This document shows positions 26,379-34,748 of a stretch of 64,000 bases of DNA, in pieces. A program made the position numbers and the translations under genes. Below the pieces are notes generated by a model. That model made no database searches, had not been told where the DNA came from, and saw only the letters and a list, made by a program, of their open reading frames with translations. Within the stretch, counting starts at the first letter, position 1. Every line of letters starts with the position of its first letter. The stretch comes from Palsa-147 sp963771905 (GTDB lineage: Bacteria; Acidobacteriota; Terriglobia; Acidiferrales; UBA7541), in NCBI GenBank assembly GCA_963771905.1, contig CAVYVI010000003.1, forward strand, positions 186,001-250,000, in the 5' to 3' direction.

Positions 26379-26791
26379 GCCGCGCCTCCCGCGGTGCAAT
26401 CGACGAACAGATCTGGCGATTCGTAGAGCCGCACGCGATCGAGCCGCCCTCGCGTGATTTTCGGCTCGAGCAGCTTCCAGACCAGCCGCGCGACATTTTC
26501 CGTTGTTGGAATTTGGCCGGCGAGCTCGGGCACCTCGTAATTAAAGAAACGATGGTCCATGCGCTCGATGATTTCGCGCTGGAGAATGTCCTTCAATTCC
26601 TTAAGGTCCAGGACCATGCCTGTCACCGGATCCGGCTCGCCGGCGATCGTTACTTCCAGCACGTAGTTGTGCCCGTGGCCATGCGGATTATTGCACTTGC
26701 CGAAAATCCGGCGGTTCTCCTCCGCGGAAAATTTCGGATTGTGGTAGAGATGCGCCGCGGAGAATTCGATTTTTCGCGTAATCCGAATCAT
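26375..26791 (-). CDS. 6-pyruvoyl-tetrahydropterin synthase / QueD family, copy 2
   Basis: 138 residues, starting MIRITRKIEFSAAHLYH. It is a clear paralogue of the next gene with the same KCNNPHGHGHNY (C-x5-HGH) and IPTTENVARLVWKLLE blocks. Zinc ligands are in SAAHLYH and HGH. The two copies differ throughout elsewhere, so the duplication is old and both are probably functional, perhaps as a heteromeric enzyme or with different pterin substrates. It overlaps copy 1 by four bases and follows the glycosyltransferase gene by 17 bp. Confidence 0.87.
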   Translation of the reverse strand: MIRITRKIEFSAAHLYHNPKFSAEENRRIFGKCNNPHGHGHNYVLEVTIAGEPDPVTGMVLDLKELKDILQREIIERMDHRFFNYEVPELAGQIPTTENVARLVWKLLEPKITRGRLDRVRLYESPDLFVDCTAGGAA

Positions 26792-26808
26792 TGTTTTTCA
26801 GGAGCCTT

Positions 26809-27822
26809 TCAGGGCGTTCTCGCCGGGTACTTTCGTCCCTTCCAGGCAATCGAGCCGTGCGCGCTTTTCCAATACGATGCGATCAGCACCGCAGCGTAGA
26901 CACACGACGCAGGCACGTAGTATTGGATGTTGGAGACGCGCAGACGATTCCGGCGAAGCGAGCGCTCGTAGCGGAGGTGATCTCCCAGGAGGACGAGTGC
27001 GGCCGCCGCCAGAACGACCCAATGGCCCCGCCGCGCTCCGGCGAAACCAGCCACGACGAGGACGGCTTCGATCCACGGAAAAGTCAGGAGCAATTCGACC
27101 GCAAGCGCCGATGGCGTTCCACCAATCAGTTCGTAGAGATTTTTCGTCCAGCCCTGCCACATCGCGCCGAACGAGCGGTACATCCGCGTGCGCACAATTC
27201 CCTGCCCGGGACCGAAAAATATCATGTTGCCCGCGGCCTTCACACGGCGCGCGAGCGCGACGTCCTCAAGGACTCGCGACCGAACCGATTCGTGGCCGCC
27301 GATGGCTTCGTACACGCTGCGTCGCATCAACACAAATTGGCCGTTCGCCGCGGCGTCAGGCAAACGCGGATCGTTGACGCGTTCGTACGAGAAATGCTCC
27401 GCGAGGCGGCAATAAATAAACGGAATCAGTATTTCTTCTCCAAGCGTTTTCATCTCCTGCTCGGGCGAATACGAAACCAGCGCGGCGGCGTGTTCCTGCG
27501 CATCCGCGAGCGCTCGACTCACCGCGCCCGGCAGAAGCTCGGTGTCGGCGTCGACAAAGAGCAGCCATTCGGAATGGGCCGCGCGCGCCCCGAGCGTTAC
27601 AGCATAATTCTTGCCGACCCACCCGCGTGGCAGCGATCCCGTTTCCAGAACCCGCAGCCTCGGGATGCGCGAGGCCATCTCAGCGAGAATTTCGCCTGTG
27701 CGATCAGTCGACTCGTCGTTGACAACGATGATTTCCGACACTTCGGCCTGACGGTCGAGCGACTCGACGGCTCGGGCGATGCTCGCTTCTTCATTTCGAG
27801 CGGGAATAATGGCTGAAATCAT
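26809..27822 (-). CDS. Family 2 glycosyltransferase, membrane-associated (HpnB/CrtQ-like)
   Basis: 337 residues. The GT-A domain starts directly at MISAIIPARNEEASIARAV and has VVNDESTDRTGEI and the metal-binding FVDADTELLP. VLEDVALARRVKAAG corresponds to the ED(V) acceptor region. The C-terminal third has about three membrane segments (near 245-265, 268-280 and 300-315). These features match glycosyltransferases associated with hopanoid or carotenoid clusters. No squalene or carotene genes are near, so the lipid acceptor is unknown. It is the first gene of the PTPS-folE operon. Confidence 0.8.
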   Translation of the reverse strand: MISAIIPARNEEASIARAVESLDRQAEVSEIIVVNDESTDRTGEILAEMASRIPRLRVLETGSLPRGWVGKNYAVTLGARAAHSEWLLFVDADTELLPGAVSRALADAQEHAAALVSYSPEQEMKTLGEEILIPFIYCRLAEHFSYERVNDPRLPDAAANGQFVLMRRSVYEAIGGHESVRSRVLEDVALARRVKAAGNMIFFGPGQGIVRTRMYRSFGAMWQGWTKNLYELIGGTPSALAVELLLTFPWIEAVLVVAGFAGARRGHWVVLAAAALVLLGDHLRYERSLRRNRLRVSNIQYYVPASCVYAAVLIASYWKSAHGSIAWKGRKYPARTP

Positions 27823-27905
27823 CGTCAGGATTCGGGCGGCAGAGGCAGGAAAGGACTCGCCGGAAATCGAATAACGCGAGTATTATATGGTGGGGAGAGT
27901 GGGAC

Positions 27906-28427
27906 GTGAAGAGGAATCTCCTGACGGGGCTCGTGCTTGCAGGAATCGTCGCGCTCCTTGTCGGCTTTGCGATGCCGAATTACCGGCAGGGCGAAGCCAG
28001 TGTGTCGGGCCGGCCCGCGAAGGATTTTCAGCTTATTTACGACGGCAAGCTCGCCCATCTCTCCGACTTGCGCGGCAAGGTGATAGTTCTAAATTTCTGG
28101 GCCACCTGGTGCCCGCCGTGCGTCGAGGAAACGCCGTCGCTCAATGAACTGCAAGCGCGCATCGCGCCCGCAGGCGGAGTGGTGCTCGGGGTGAGCGTCG
28201 ACGACGACGCGCAAGCCTACGAACAATTCTTGACCGCATATCACGTTTCCTTCCCCACCTATCGCGATCCCACGAAGAAGATCGCCGCCGATTACGGCAG
28301 CGCGATATTTCCGGAAACCTACCTGATCGATCGTCAGGGACGCATCGCACGGAAGATCATCGGAGAGCAGGATTGGAATTCCGGGGATATCCTGCTCTAC
28401 GTGCAGAGCTTGCTCGCGCAGAAATAA
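27906..28427 (+). CDS. TlpA/ResA-like thiol-disulfide oxidoreductase
   Basis: 173 residues. The N-terminal hydrophobic stretch LLTGLVLAGIVALLVGFAMP is a signal anchor, placing the thioredoxin fold outside the cytoplasm. The active site is WATWCPPC, typical of TlpA, ResA and CcmG. The cis-proline loop is FPETYLIDRQGRI. It probably reduces periplasmic disulfides, for example in cytochrome c maturation or copper-protein assembly. It is divergent from the glycosyltransferase operon and about 200 bp upstream of csoR in the same direction. Confidence 0.88.
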   Translation: MKRNLLTGLVLAGIVALLVGFAMPNYRQGEASVSGRPAKDFQLIYDGKLAHLSDLRGKVIVLNFWATWCPPCVEETPSLNELQARIAPAGGVVLGVSVDDDAQAYEQFLTAYHVSFPTYRDPTKKIAADYGSAIFPETYLIDRQGRIARKIIGEQDWNSGDILLYVQSLLAQK

Positions 28428-28436
28428 TTCCCGTAC

Positions 28437-28479
28437 CCGTTCCCGCCGCACCGTGCCAAGAATTCCGTACGGGGAACGG
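28437..28479. repeat. Inverted repeat downstream of the TlpA-like gene
   Basis: CCGTTCCC (28437-28444) and GGGAACGG (28472-28479) are perfect 8-bp arms around a 27-bp loop. There is no T-run on either side, so it is not a classical terminator; it might still stabilise the transcript end. Confidence 0.35.
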
Positions 28480-28573
28480 CCGCTTAGAACTCCTGCCAGA
28501 AAGATAGCTGCAACCGAAGTCAAAATAATTTCAAGCCAGTCCTGGATATCGCATAGATCCCCACGGCGGCGGC

Positions 28574-28618
28574 TTGACAAAAGTCATCGCTGAGGCGATA
28601 ATACCCCCTAGGGGTATT
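28574..28618 (+). promoter_or_regulatory. Promoter with CsoR-type operator upstream of csoR-copA
   Basis: TTGACA (28574-28579), a 17-bp spacer and GATAAT (28597-28602) form a strong sigma-70 promoter. Directly over and after the -10 lie AATACCCC (28600-28607) and GGGGTATT (28611-28618), perfect 8-bp arms with a 3-bp CTA spacer. This is the TACCC...GGGTA palindrome class bound by CsoR repressors. Occupancy would block RNA polymerase, so csoR and probably copA should be derepressed by Cu(I). Confidence 0.85.
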
Positions 28619-28624
28619 CTAACG

Positions 28625-28960
28625 ATGGCGAGGGCGAAAAGTCGCAAACCGGCGACCCGCGCGGCGCCACGCAAAGCCGCAGGCGTCGACGCCGAAATCA
28701 AGACCGCCAATCTGAATCGCCTGCGGCGGATCGAGGGACAAATTCGCGGATTGCAACGCATGGTCAATGACGACCGCTACTGCCCCGACGTTCTCATGCA
28801 GCTCTCCTCCGTGCAGGAGGCGCTCCGCGCGGTAGGCCAAGCGCTGATGCGAAATCATTTGCAACACTGTGTGACGCAGGCAGTTCGCAAAGGCAACGCC
28901 GCGGTCGCCGAAGCCACCTACGACGAATTGCTGCAATTAATTTACACGCACGCCCGGTAA
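28625..28960 (+). CDS. csoR: CsoR-family copper-sensing repressor
   Basis: 111 residues from the ATG 6 bp after the operator; an upstream in-frame start would lie in the promoter. After a basic Arg/Lys/Ala N-terminal tail, the four-helix core begins LNRLRRIEGQIRGLQRMV. Cu(I) ligands are visible as Cys in DRYCPDV and His/Cys in NHLQHCVTQA, the C-H-C triad that separates CsoR from RcnR and FrmR. It should repress its own promoter and the copA gene 42 bp downstream. Confidence 0.92.
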   Translation: MARAKSRKPATRAAPRKAAGVDAEIKTANLNRLRRIEGQIRGLQRMVNDDRYCPDVLMQLSSVQEALRAVGQALMRNHLQHCVTQAVRKGNAAVAEATYDELLQLIYTHAR

Positions 28961-29002
28961 GCGGCGGTAAGAGCAAGCAAAAAGCCACGAAAACGGAGAC
29001 AC

Positions 29003-31498
29003 ATGCAACGCGATCCAGTTTGCGGAATGAATGTCGATCCCGGCCGCGCCGCGTCCCGGCTGGAACATGCGGGAAAGACTTACTACTTTTGCTGCGAAGG
29101 CTGTGCGCAGAAATTCAGCGCCGCTCCGGCGAATTATGCGCGTGAACACGGCCCGGCCGTGGCCCCTCATGCAGCGCATCGGAGCGGAATCACAGGCGCT
29201 GCGGCCGCCATGGCAAAGGGGAAGACAGCGCCCGTGGCGCAAGCGCAGCCAGCGACGAAATCGTTGAGCGACGCGAACACCTACACCTGCCCCATGGACC
29301 CTGAAGTCCGTCACGAAGGCCCTGGCGCTTGCCCAAAATGCGGCATGGCGCTCGAACCACTAATACCATCCGTCGCGACACGCACGGAATACACGTGCCC
29401 CATGCATCCGGAAATTGTGCGTCCGGGGCCTGGCGCTTGCCCCATCTGCGGCATGGCGCTCGAGCCAAGAACCGTCACAGCCGAAGTCGAAGCAAATCCG
29501 GAACTGGTGGCGATGTCGCGTCGATTCTGGGTTTCGCTCGCACTGAGTCTGCCCGTGCTGGCGCTTGCAATGTCGGATTTAATTCCGGGACAACCGGTGC
29601 AGCGCGCGCTCTCGATGCAAGCAATTTCGTGGATCGAATTTCTGCTGGCCGCGCCGGTGGTGCTGTGGGGCGGCTGGCCATTCTTCGAGCGCGGCTGGGC
29701 GTCGATCGTAAACCGCAGTTTGAATATGTTCACGCTGATCGCGCTCGGGACGGGAGTGGCATTCTCCTACAGCGTCGCAGCGCTTCTCTTCCCTGGACTT
29801 TTTCCGGAATCGTTTCGCAGTTCCGGCGGCGAGATCCCGCTGTATTTTGAATCCGCGGCTATGATTACCACGCTGGTGCTCCTCGGACAGGTGCTCGAGC
29901 TACGGGCGCGCAGCCGGACATCCGGCGCGATTCAAGCCCTGCTGCGCCTGGCGCCGAATTCAGCGCGCGTCGTGCGCAGCGACGGCCGCGAGGAAGACGT
30001 ACCGATCGACCGCGTCTCAGTGGGCGACGCGCTGCGCGTGCGGCCGGGCGAGAGAATTCCGGTCGACGGCGTGGTCATTGAAGGCTCAAGCGCCGTCGAC
30101 GAATCGATGGTCACGGGCGAATCGATCGCGACCGAAAAGTCGAAAGGCAGCCGCGTCACCGGAGGCACGGTGAACGGCACGGGCAGTTTTCTGATGCGCG
30201 CCGAGCGCGTCGGCTCGGAGACTTTGCTCGCGCAGATCGTGCGCATGGTCAGCGACGCGCAGCGGAGCCGCGCGCCGATTCAACGCCTCGCGGACGTGGT
30301 GGCGTCGTATTTCGTTCCGGCGGTCGTGCTCGTGGCGGCGTTGTCATTCGCCGCGTGGTCGTTGTGGGGCCCCGCCCCGCGCATGGCGCATGGGCTGGTG
30401 AACGCTGTCGCGGTCCTGATCATCGCGTGCCCGTGCGCGCTGGGGCTCGCGACGCCCATGGCCATCATGGTTGGAACGGGACGCGGCGCCACCGCGGGCG
30501 TGCTCATTAAGAACGCGGAGGCTCTCGAGGCACTGGAAAAGGTGGACACGCTGGTTGTCGATAAGACGGGAACGCTGACGGAGGGTCGGCCGCAGCTCGA
30601 AAAGATCGAAACGGGCGCGGGCCGAAACGACGAGGAAGTGTTGCGGCTCGCGGCTTCCCTCGAACGTGCGAGCGAACATCCACTCGCCGCGGCGATTGTG
30701 CGCGCCGCCACGGAACAAAACCTCGCGCTCGCGAACGTTGAGGATTTTCGGGCGTTGCCGGGAAAGGGTGTAGTCGGCACGGTTGTCGGCAAGAAAGTTG
30801 CGCTCGGCAATCCGGCATTGTTCGTCGAGCTGGGAGTTGCGCTGGGCGGCTGGGGCGAGCGCGCGGAAGAGCTGCGTCGCGAGGGACAGACGGTCATGCT
30901 CTTCGCGATCGATGGGCAGATCGCTGGGCTCCTCGGAGTTGCTGACGCGGTGAAGAGATCCGCTGCGGAAGCTGTGGCACAGCTGCACAAGTCCGGAATC
31001 CGGATCTTGATGGTTACTGGCGACAGCCGAGCCACGGCCGAAAGCGTGGCGAAACGATTGGGGATCGACGAGGTATTCGCCGAGACTCTGCCTCAGCAAA
31101 AAGTGGAGATCGTAAGAAAGCTGCAAACGCAGGGACACACGGTCGCGATGGCGGGCGATGGTATAAACGACGCGCCGGCACTCGCTCTGGCAAATGTGGG
31201 CATCGCCATGGGAACCGGAACGGACGTGGCGATCGAGAGCGCGGCAATTACGCTCGTGAAAGGCGATATCCGCGGGATCGCTCGGGCGCGCAATCTGAGC
31301 CGCGCGACAATGCGGAACATCCGGCAGAATTTGTTCTTCGCATTCGTTTACAACATTCTGGGCGTGCCGATTGCCGCCGGCGTGCTGTATCCATTCTTCG
31401 GATTGCTGCTGAGTCCGGTTATCGCGAGCGCCGCGATGACGTTCAGTTCAGTCTCGGTAATTACAAACGCCCTGCGACTCCGGCACGTGCACTTGTGA
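29003..31498 (+). CDS. copA: Cu(I)-exporting P1B-type ATPase with N-terminal YHS and two heavy-metal-binding domains
   Basis: 831 residues. A YHS domain (MQRDPVCGMNVDPG..., about 1-50) is followed by two HMBD modules (TCPMDPEVRHEGPGACPKCG near 95 and TCPMHPEIVRPGPGACPICG near 132) in place of the usual HMA domain. The core has TGES, the CPCALGLATP channel motif, DKTGT with the phosphorylated Asp, SEHPLA and GDGINDAPAL. FVYNILGVP and MTFSSVSV match the YN and MxxSS signature of Cu(I) transporters (P1B-1). It lies 42 bp after csoR under the same operator, so copper export from the cytoplasm is well supported. Confidence 0.95.
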   Translation: MQRDPVCGMNVDPGRAASRLEHAGKTYYFCCEGCAQKFSAAPANYAREHGPAVAPHAAHRSGITGAAAAMAKGKTAPVAQAQPATKSLSDANTYTCPMDPEVRHEGPGACPKCGMALEPLIPSVATRTEYTCPMHPEIVRPGPGACPICGMALEPRTVTAEVEANPELVAMSRRFWVSLALSLPVLALAMSDLIPGQPVQRALSMQAISWIEFLLAAPVVLWGGWPFFERGWASIVNRSLNMFTLIALGTGVAFSYSVAALLFPGLFPESFRSSGGEIPLYFESAAMITTLVLLGQVLELRARSRTSGAIQALLRLAPNSARVVRSDGREEDVPIDRVSVGDALRVRPGERIPVDGVVIEGSSAVDESMVTGESIATEKSKGSRVTGGTVNGTGSFLMRAERVGSETLLAQIVRMVSDAQRSRAPIQRLADVVASYFVPAVVLVAALSFAAWSLWGPAPRMAHGLVNAVAVLIIACPCALGLATPMAIMVGTGRGATAGVLIKNAEALEALEKVDTLVVDKTGTLTEGRPQLEKIETGAGRNDEEVLRLAASLERASEHPLAAAIVRAATEQNLALANVEDFRALPGKGVVGTVVGKKVALGNPALFVELGVALGGWGERAEELRREGQTVMLFAIDGQIAGLLGVADAVKRSAAEAVAQLHKSGIRILMVTGDSRATAESVAKRLGIDEVFAETLPQQKVEIVRKLQTQGHTVAMAGDGINDAPALALANVGIAMGTGTDVAIESAAITLVKGDIRGIARARNLSRATMRNIRQNLFFAFVYNILGVPIAAGVLYPFFGLLLSPVIASAAMTFSSVSVITNALRLRHVHL

Positions 31499-31526
31499 CG
31501 CACGGAAACTTGTTATAATCGCGGCC

Positions 31527-31754
31527 ATGACCTTCATGACGGTGACGTATGAACTCCAGCACGGACTGAAGCCCCGGGACTTTCGCGCGCTGGGAGAGTT
31601 CGCAAACACGTACGGCCTTCAACGATTTCACTTCGACGAAGAAAACAAACTGCTGCACTTTGAATACGATGGTTCACGGCTGGAGGAAACGGTGGTCGAA
31701 AATGTCCTTCGCCGCGCGCGGATCCCGGTCCTGCGCAGAGTTCCCCCACAATAG
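31527..31754 (+). CDS. Small hypothetical protein downstream of copA
   Basis: 75 residues, MTFMTVTYELQHGLKPRDFRALGEFANTYG..., without membrane segment or cysteine. The pattern of strands and helices (VTYELQHG, FRALGEF, RFHFDEENKLLHFEYDG, ETVVENVLRRA) suggests a beta-alpha-beta-beta-alpha fold like HMA domains but without their CxxC. A TTATAAT box at about 31512-31518 could be its own -10. Its location 28 bp after copA hints at a metal-related role, which is only inference. Confidence 0.6.
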   Translation: MTFMTVTYELQHGLKPRDFRALGEFANTYGLQRFHFDEENKLLHFEYDGSRLEETVVENVLRRARIPVLRRVPPQ

Positions 31755-31773
31755 CGACCACCCGCGCGAACGA

Positions 31774-33053
31774 CTAACAGCTTGTTGAACAATTCAGTTT
31801 TTCAAGCTTTCCGTTCTGAATTTGTGAGTTATCAATGAATGGTGAGGGAGTGCGTTGGGTTGTTCTGTCTACTCAGCGGATCCGAATCGCAACTCCCGGT
31901 CATGCTCTGGCCATCAGGTTTCGCAATCGGCACAGGTTGTAGGCGGCCCCGGTGAAGGTCAACAGCCACCCCACCTTTTCGATCCCTCGTAACTTCACTT
32001 TCTTTAGCATCCCCACCATCTTCATCCACCCAAACGACTGCTCCACTCGTTTGCGCTTTCGCTGACTCACCTCATACCCCGCATGCCGTGTGGTTCGCTC
32101 GTCCACCGCGCTTCGGCGGTTGCTCGTGTTCTGTGCCACGTGCGGGGTGATGTGCATCCCGCGGAGTTCCCGTACGAATTCCTGCGTGTCGTAGTTCTTG
32201 TCTCCTCCCAACGTCACGCGCTTTCCGCTGGGGATCGCTTCCGCCATCAGCAGCGCCGCATCCCGCTCCGCTCTGCCCGTCGCCTCGCTCAGAAAGGTCT
32301 GCAGCAAAAGTCCGTTGCGATTCTCCATCAATACATGTCCCATATAGCTCAGCTTCGCCTCGCTCCCTCGGGACTTCGTGTATAACCGCGCATCCGGATC
32401 CGTGGTCGATTCATGGGTCTCGTTCTTTCTCTTTTCTCCTTTAAAGTCGACCTCTCCTCCCGGTCCAGCAGACTTCCCACTCCCATCCTTTGGTCGGAAG
32501 CTCTTGTGGCTGGCCCAGGCTTCGATCAGCGTCCCGTCCACCGTGAAATGTTCATCGGACATAAACGGCCTGGCTCGTTCCAGCACCCGCTGGAAAAACG
32601 ACTCGGCAACCTCTTCATTCAGCAAGCGCTCCCGATTCTTGCTGTATACCGCGTGATTCCACACCGCCTCGTCCATCTCCATCCCCACGAACCACCGAAA
32701 CAGCAGGTTGTACTGCAGTTGCTCGATCAGCATGCGTTCGCTGCGTACCGAATAGAAGATCTGCAGAAGCAGGGATCGAAACAGCCGTTCGGGCGCAATC
32801 GAGCGCCGCCCTACCTCGGAGTACAGCTTCTGAAACTGCGGGGACATCTCTTTCAGAATCTCATCGACCATCTTGCGGATCGGTCGCAGCGGATGATCGG
32901 CTGGTACGCGCTTCTCGGGAGAAACGTAGCTGAACATTCCTTCTTGTTGGTTATCGTCTCCGCGCATTCGCTCGCCTCCTTGGCCTACCTTCTTTCAGAC
33001 GAGTTTTTTGAAATAAAGTCGCAGCGGAAATCGGTTTTTCAACAAACTGCTAG
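31774..33053 (-). mobile_element. IS5-family insertion sequence, apparently complete
   Basis: The element spans 31778-33049 (1272 bp) with one transposase. Terminal inverted repeats begin CAGCTTGTTGAACAA (left) and CAGTTTGTTGAAAAA (right, reverse complement), 13 of 15 identical. Flanks are CTAA (31774-31777) and CTAG (33050-33053), close to the YTAR target duplication of IS5-type elements with one base different. It sits between the small gene after copA and a 600-bp non-coding region. Confidence 0.85.
31900..32967 (-). CDS. IS5-family transposase
   Basis: 355 residues, intact. It begins MRGDDNQQEGMFSYVSPEKRVPADHPLR, a familiar start of IS5-group DDE transposases. The N-terminal DUF772-type region contains RRSIAPERLFRSLLLQIFYSVRSE. 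Catalytic acidic residues are probably in HFTVDGTLIEAWAS (first D), GGDKNYDTQEF (second D) and QSFGWMKMVGMLKK preceded by RVE (E). The C-terminal block YNLCRLRNLM is typical. It seems able to be active. Confidence 0.92.
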   Translation of the reverse strand: MRGDDNQQEGMFSYVSPEKRVPADHPLRPIRKMVDEILKEMSPQFQKLYSEVGRRSIAPERLFRSLLLQIFYSVRSERMLIEQLQYNLLFRWFVGMEMDEAVWNHAVYSKNRERLLNEEVAESFFQRVLERARPFMSDEHFTVDGTLIEAWASHKSFRPKDGSGKSAGPGGEVDFKGEKRKNETHESTTDPDARLYTKSRGSEAKLSYMGHVLMENRNGLLLQTFLSEATGRAERDAALLMAEAIPSGKRVTLGGDKNYDTQEFVRELRGMHITPHVAQNTSNRRSAVDERTTRHAGYEVSQRKRKRVEQSFGWMKMVGMLKKVKLRGIEKVGWLLTFTGAAYNLCRLRNLMARA

Positions 33054-33675
33054 CCACGAACACTCCACGCGCACGCTCCGACTGAGATGACGCAAATTGT
33101 GTCGCGACTGAACCCGGAAAGCCGGGGCTCGTCTACGTGGGCAACGGAGTTCCAGCGCGCAGGAAGTGAAGCCGAAATTAAGTGGGGCCCCCGCTTGGGA
33201 TCGGGGGCCCCGAAAGGTCGCGTTCCATTGGCCCGGCCTAGGCGTGACCGAGCCATGGGGTCATCCATCCTAGCTTCCCTCTCAGAGGCAGGTGGGAACG
33301 ACCCACTTCGCATCGTGAGCAAGCCCCTTCCTCCTCACTCACAACGCTCTGCAGATCGTTTTGTCGGAACGCGACCCGCACATTTCCCTTTGCAAGTCCG
33401 GGACCTAAATGTTGCGCCGCTTTCAAATTGCAGATGCTTGAATTCGCTCAGCTTAGCCGATTCGTACCGGCAACCTGCTCTCCCCGTTCACGCCGGTTTG
33501 GGAATCGCGTCCCGGCACGGGACGCGGCGAGTGACGCCACCCGAAATCGTGCGCATTCCTCGAAACATTTTAACATCCCAGCAGTCCAACATTCTGATGC
33601 GCAACGGCCAACACGCGGTCTATTGGCTCCAAGCCCGAGAAGCCTCATAATGATTGAAGCGGAAGTGGCCGCTCC
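33050..33675. other. Long non-coding stretch after the IS, with a strong hairpin
   Basis: 626 bp with no believable gene; frames at 33087-33650 (+) and 33238-33426 (-) lack a recognisable family. It holds a perfect GC-rich inverted repeat at 33184-33211, listed separately. It may be a relic of an older mobile element or a non-coding RNA region. Confidence 0.4.
33184..33211. repeat. GC-rich inverted repeat
   Basis: GGGGCCCCCG (33184-33193) and CGGGGGCCCC (33202-33211) are perfect 10-bp arms with an 8-base loop. No T-run follows on either strand, so it is not a standard terminator. Each arm is itself nearly palindromic. Confidence 0.7.
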
Positions 33676-34596
33676 ATGAATCGACTCGGAATACTCCTGG
33701 CTACGGTCTGTGCGGCGCTGGCAGTTCTGATTGCCGCGCTGAGCGGTGTACGGGCCGGCCACGCACCCATTGCCAAGCCCGGGACGGTCAAGGTCGCGAC
33801 GCCGCACCCAGGCCTCAAAAAAGCGTCGGCGCAGGAACCCGATGACGACGACTCGGTGATCCGCTTCGCGAAGAACCCTTCGCCCATTCCGCTTTTCCTC
33901 GCTCGCGATCTGGATGGCGACATCATTTCCACCGCATCCCTGAAAGGCAAAGTCGTGATCGTGAATTTTTGGGCGACGTGGTGTCCGCCGTGCCGCGAAG
34001 AAATTCCGAATCTCGTCAAGCTGCAGAACGATTACAAAGATCAACTGCAAATCATCGGCATATCGGAGGACGAGGTTCCCGAAGACGTCTTGAAGAACTT
34101 CGCGAGAAGCATCCATATCAACTATCCGATTGTTATGAACAGCACGGAACTTGAAAAGGATTTCGGCGGCGTCCCGGCTCTGCCGACGTCGTTCATCGTC
34201 AATAAGGACGGCGGAGTGGTCCAGAAGCATGTGGGGCTCTATCCGCCCGAAGTCTACGAGCGTGAAGTCCGTGCCCTGCTCGGGATGCAGGTCGACGCGA
34301 AGATCGAAACGTTCGAAGACACCGGGCAGATTTTCCTGAAAAATGCGGAAAATGCCACCGAGCTTCCGGGCGTGGACATGTCCGGGCTCGATGCCAAGCA
34401 GAAGCAGATTGCGCTGAAGCGCATGAACTCCGAATTCTGTACCTGCGGCTGTAAACTAACGCTCGCGCAGTGCCGGATTAACGATTCGGAATGCGCGACA
34501 AGTAAGCAATTGACCGCGAAGATCGTGAAGGAAGTCGCGGCAGGCAAGACGGCGCCCGCGCTTCCGGTGCCGCAGCCGGACTCCCAGTCCGAATAG
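33676..34596 (+). CDS. TlpA-like thioredoxin-fold protein with cysteine-rich C-terminal tail
   Basis: 306 residues. The N-terminal MNRLGILLATVCAALAVLIAALSG is a signal sequence or anchor. The thioredoxin domain (about 70-205) has WATWCPPC and cis-Pro LPTSFIVNKDGG. A linker and a distinctive tail follow with CTCGCKLTLAQC, then an isolated cysteine in SECATS (about residues 254-276), which could bind a metal or be the disulfide substrate of the thioredoxin part. I recognise the tail only as a conserved-looking small motif, not as a named domain. A second TlpA-type gene is at 27906-28427. Confidence 0.82.
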   Translation: MNRLGILLATVCAALAVLIAALSGVRAGHAPIAKPGTVKVATPHPGLKKASAQEPDDDDSVIRFAKNPSPIPLFLARDLDGDIISTASLKGKVVIVNFWATWCPPCREEIPNLVKLQNDYKDQLQIIGISEDEVPEDVLKNFARSIHINYPIVMNSTELEKDFGGVPALPTSFIVNKDGGVVQKHVGLYPPEVYEREVRALLGMQVDAKIETFEDTGQIFLKNAENATELPGVDMSGLDAKQKQIALKRMNSEFCTCGCKLTLAQCRINDSECATSKQLTAKIVKEVAAGKTAPALPVPQPDSQSE

Positions 34597-34673
34597 CACG
34601 CTGTCAGAACTCACCCAGTAACCTCCTCAGCAAGCGGCTCGCGCCGCTCAAACCGCAGATTTGCTCCCCTGGA

Positions 34674-34725
34674 AGAAAAAACAGCGTCCCTCCCCCGATT
34701 TGCGGGGCGATACCGAGGGACGCTG
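34674..34725 (-). terminator. Rho-independent terminator of the small His-rich secreted protein gene
   Basis: Read on the minus strand, CAGCGTCCCTC (34725-34715), a loop with an inner CCCCG/CGGGG pairing, and GAGGGACGCTG (34692-34682) are perfect 11-bp arms, followed directly by TTTTTTCTT. It ends the gene at 34749-35039. Confidence 0.85.
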
Positions 34726-34748
34726 CCTTAGGAAACTCCGCCTGAATA

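Noticed and set aside
33087..33650. Open frame of 187 codons after the IS
   Set aside because: No ribosome-binding site, no homologous domain and it crosses a perfect GC hairpin.
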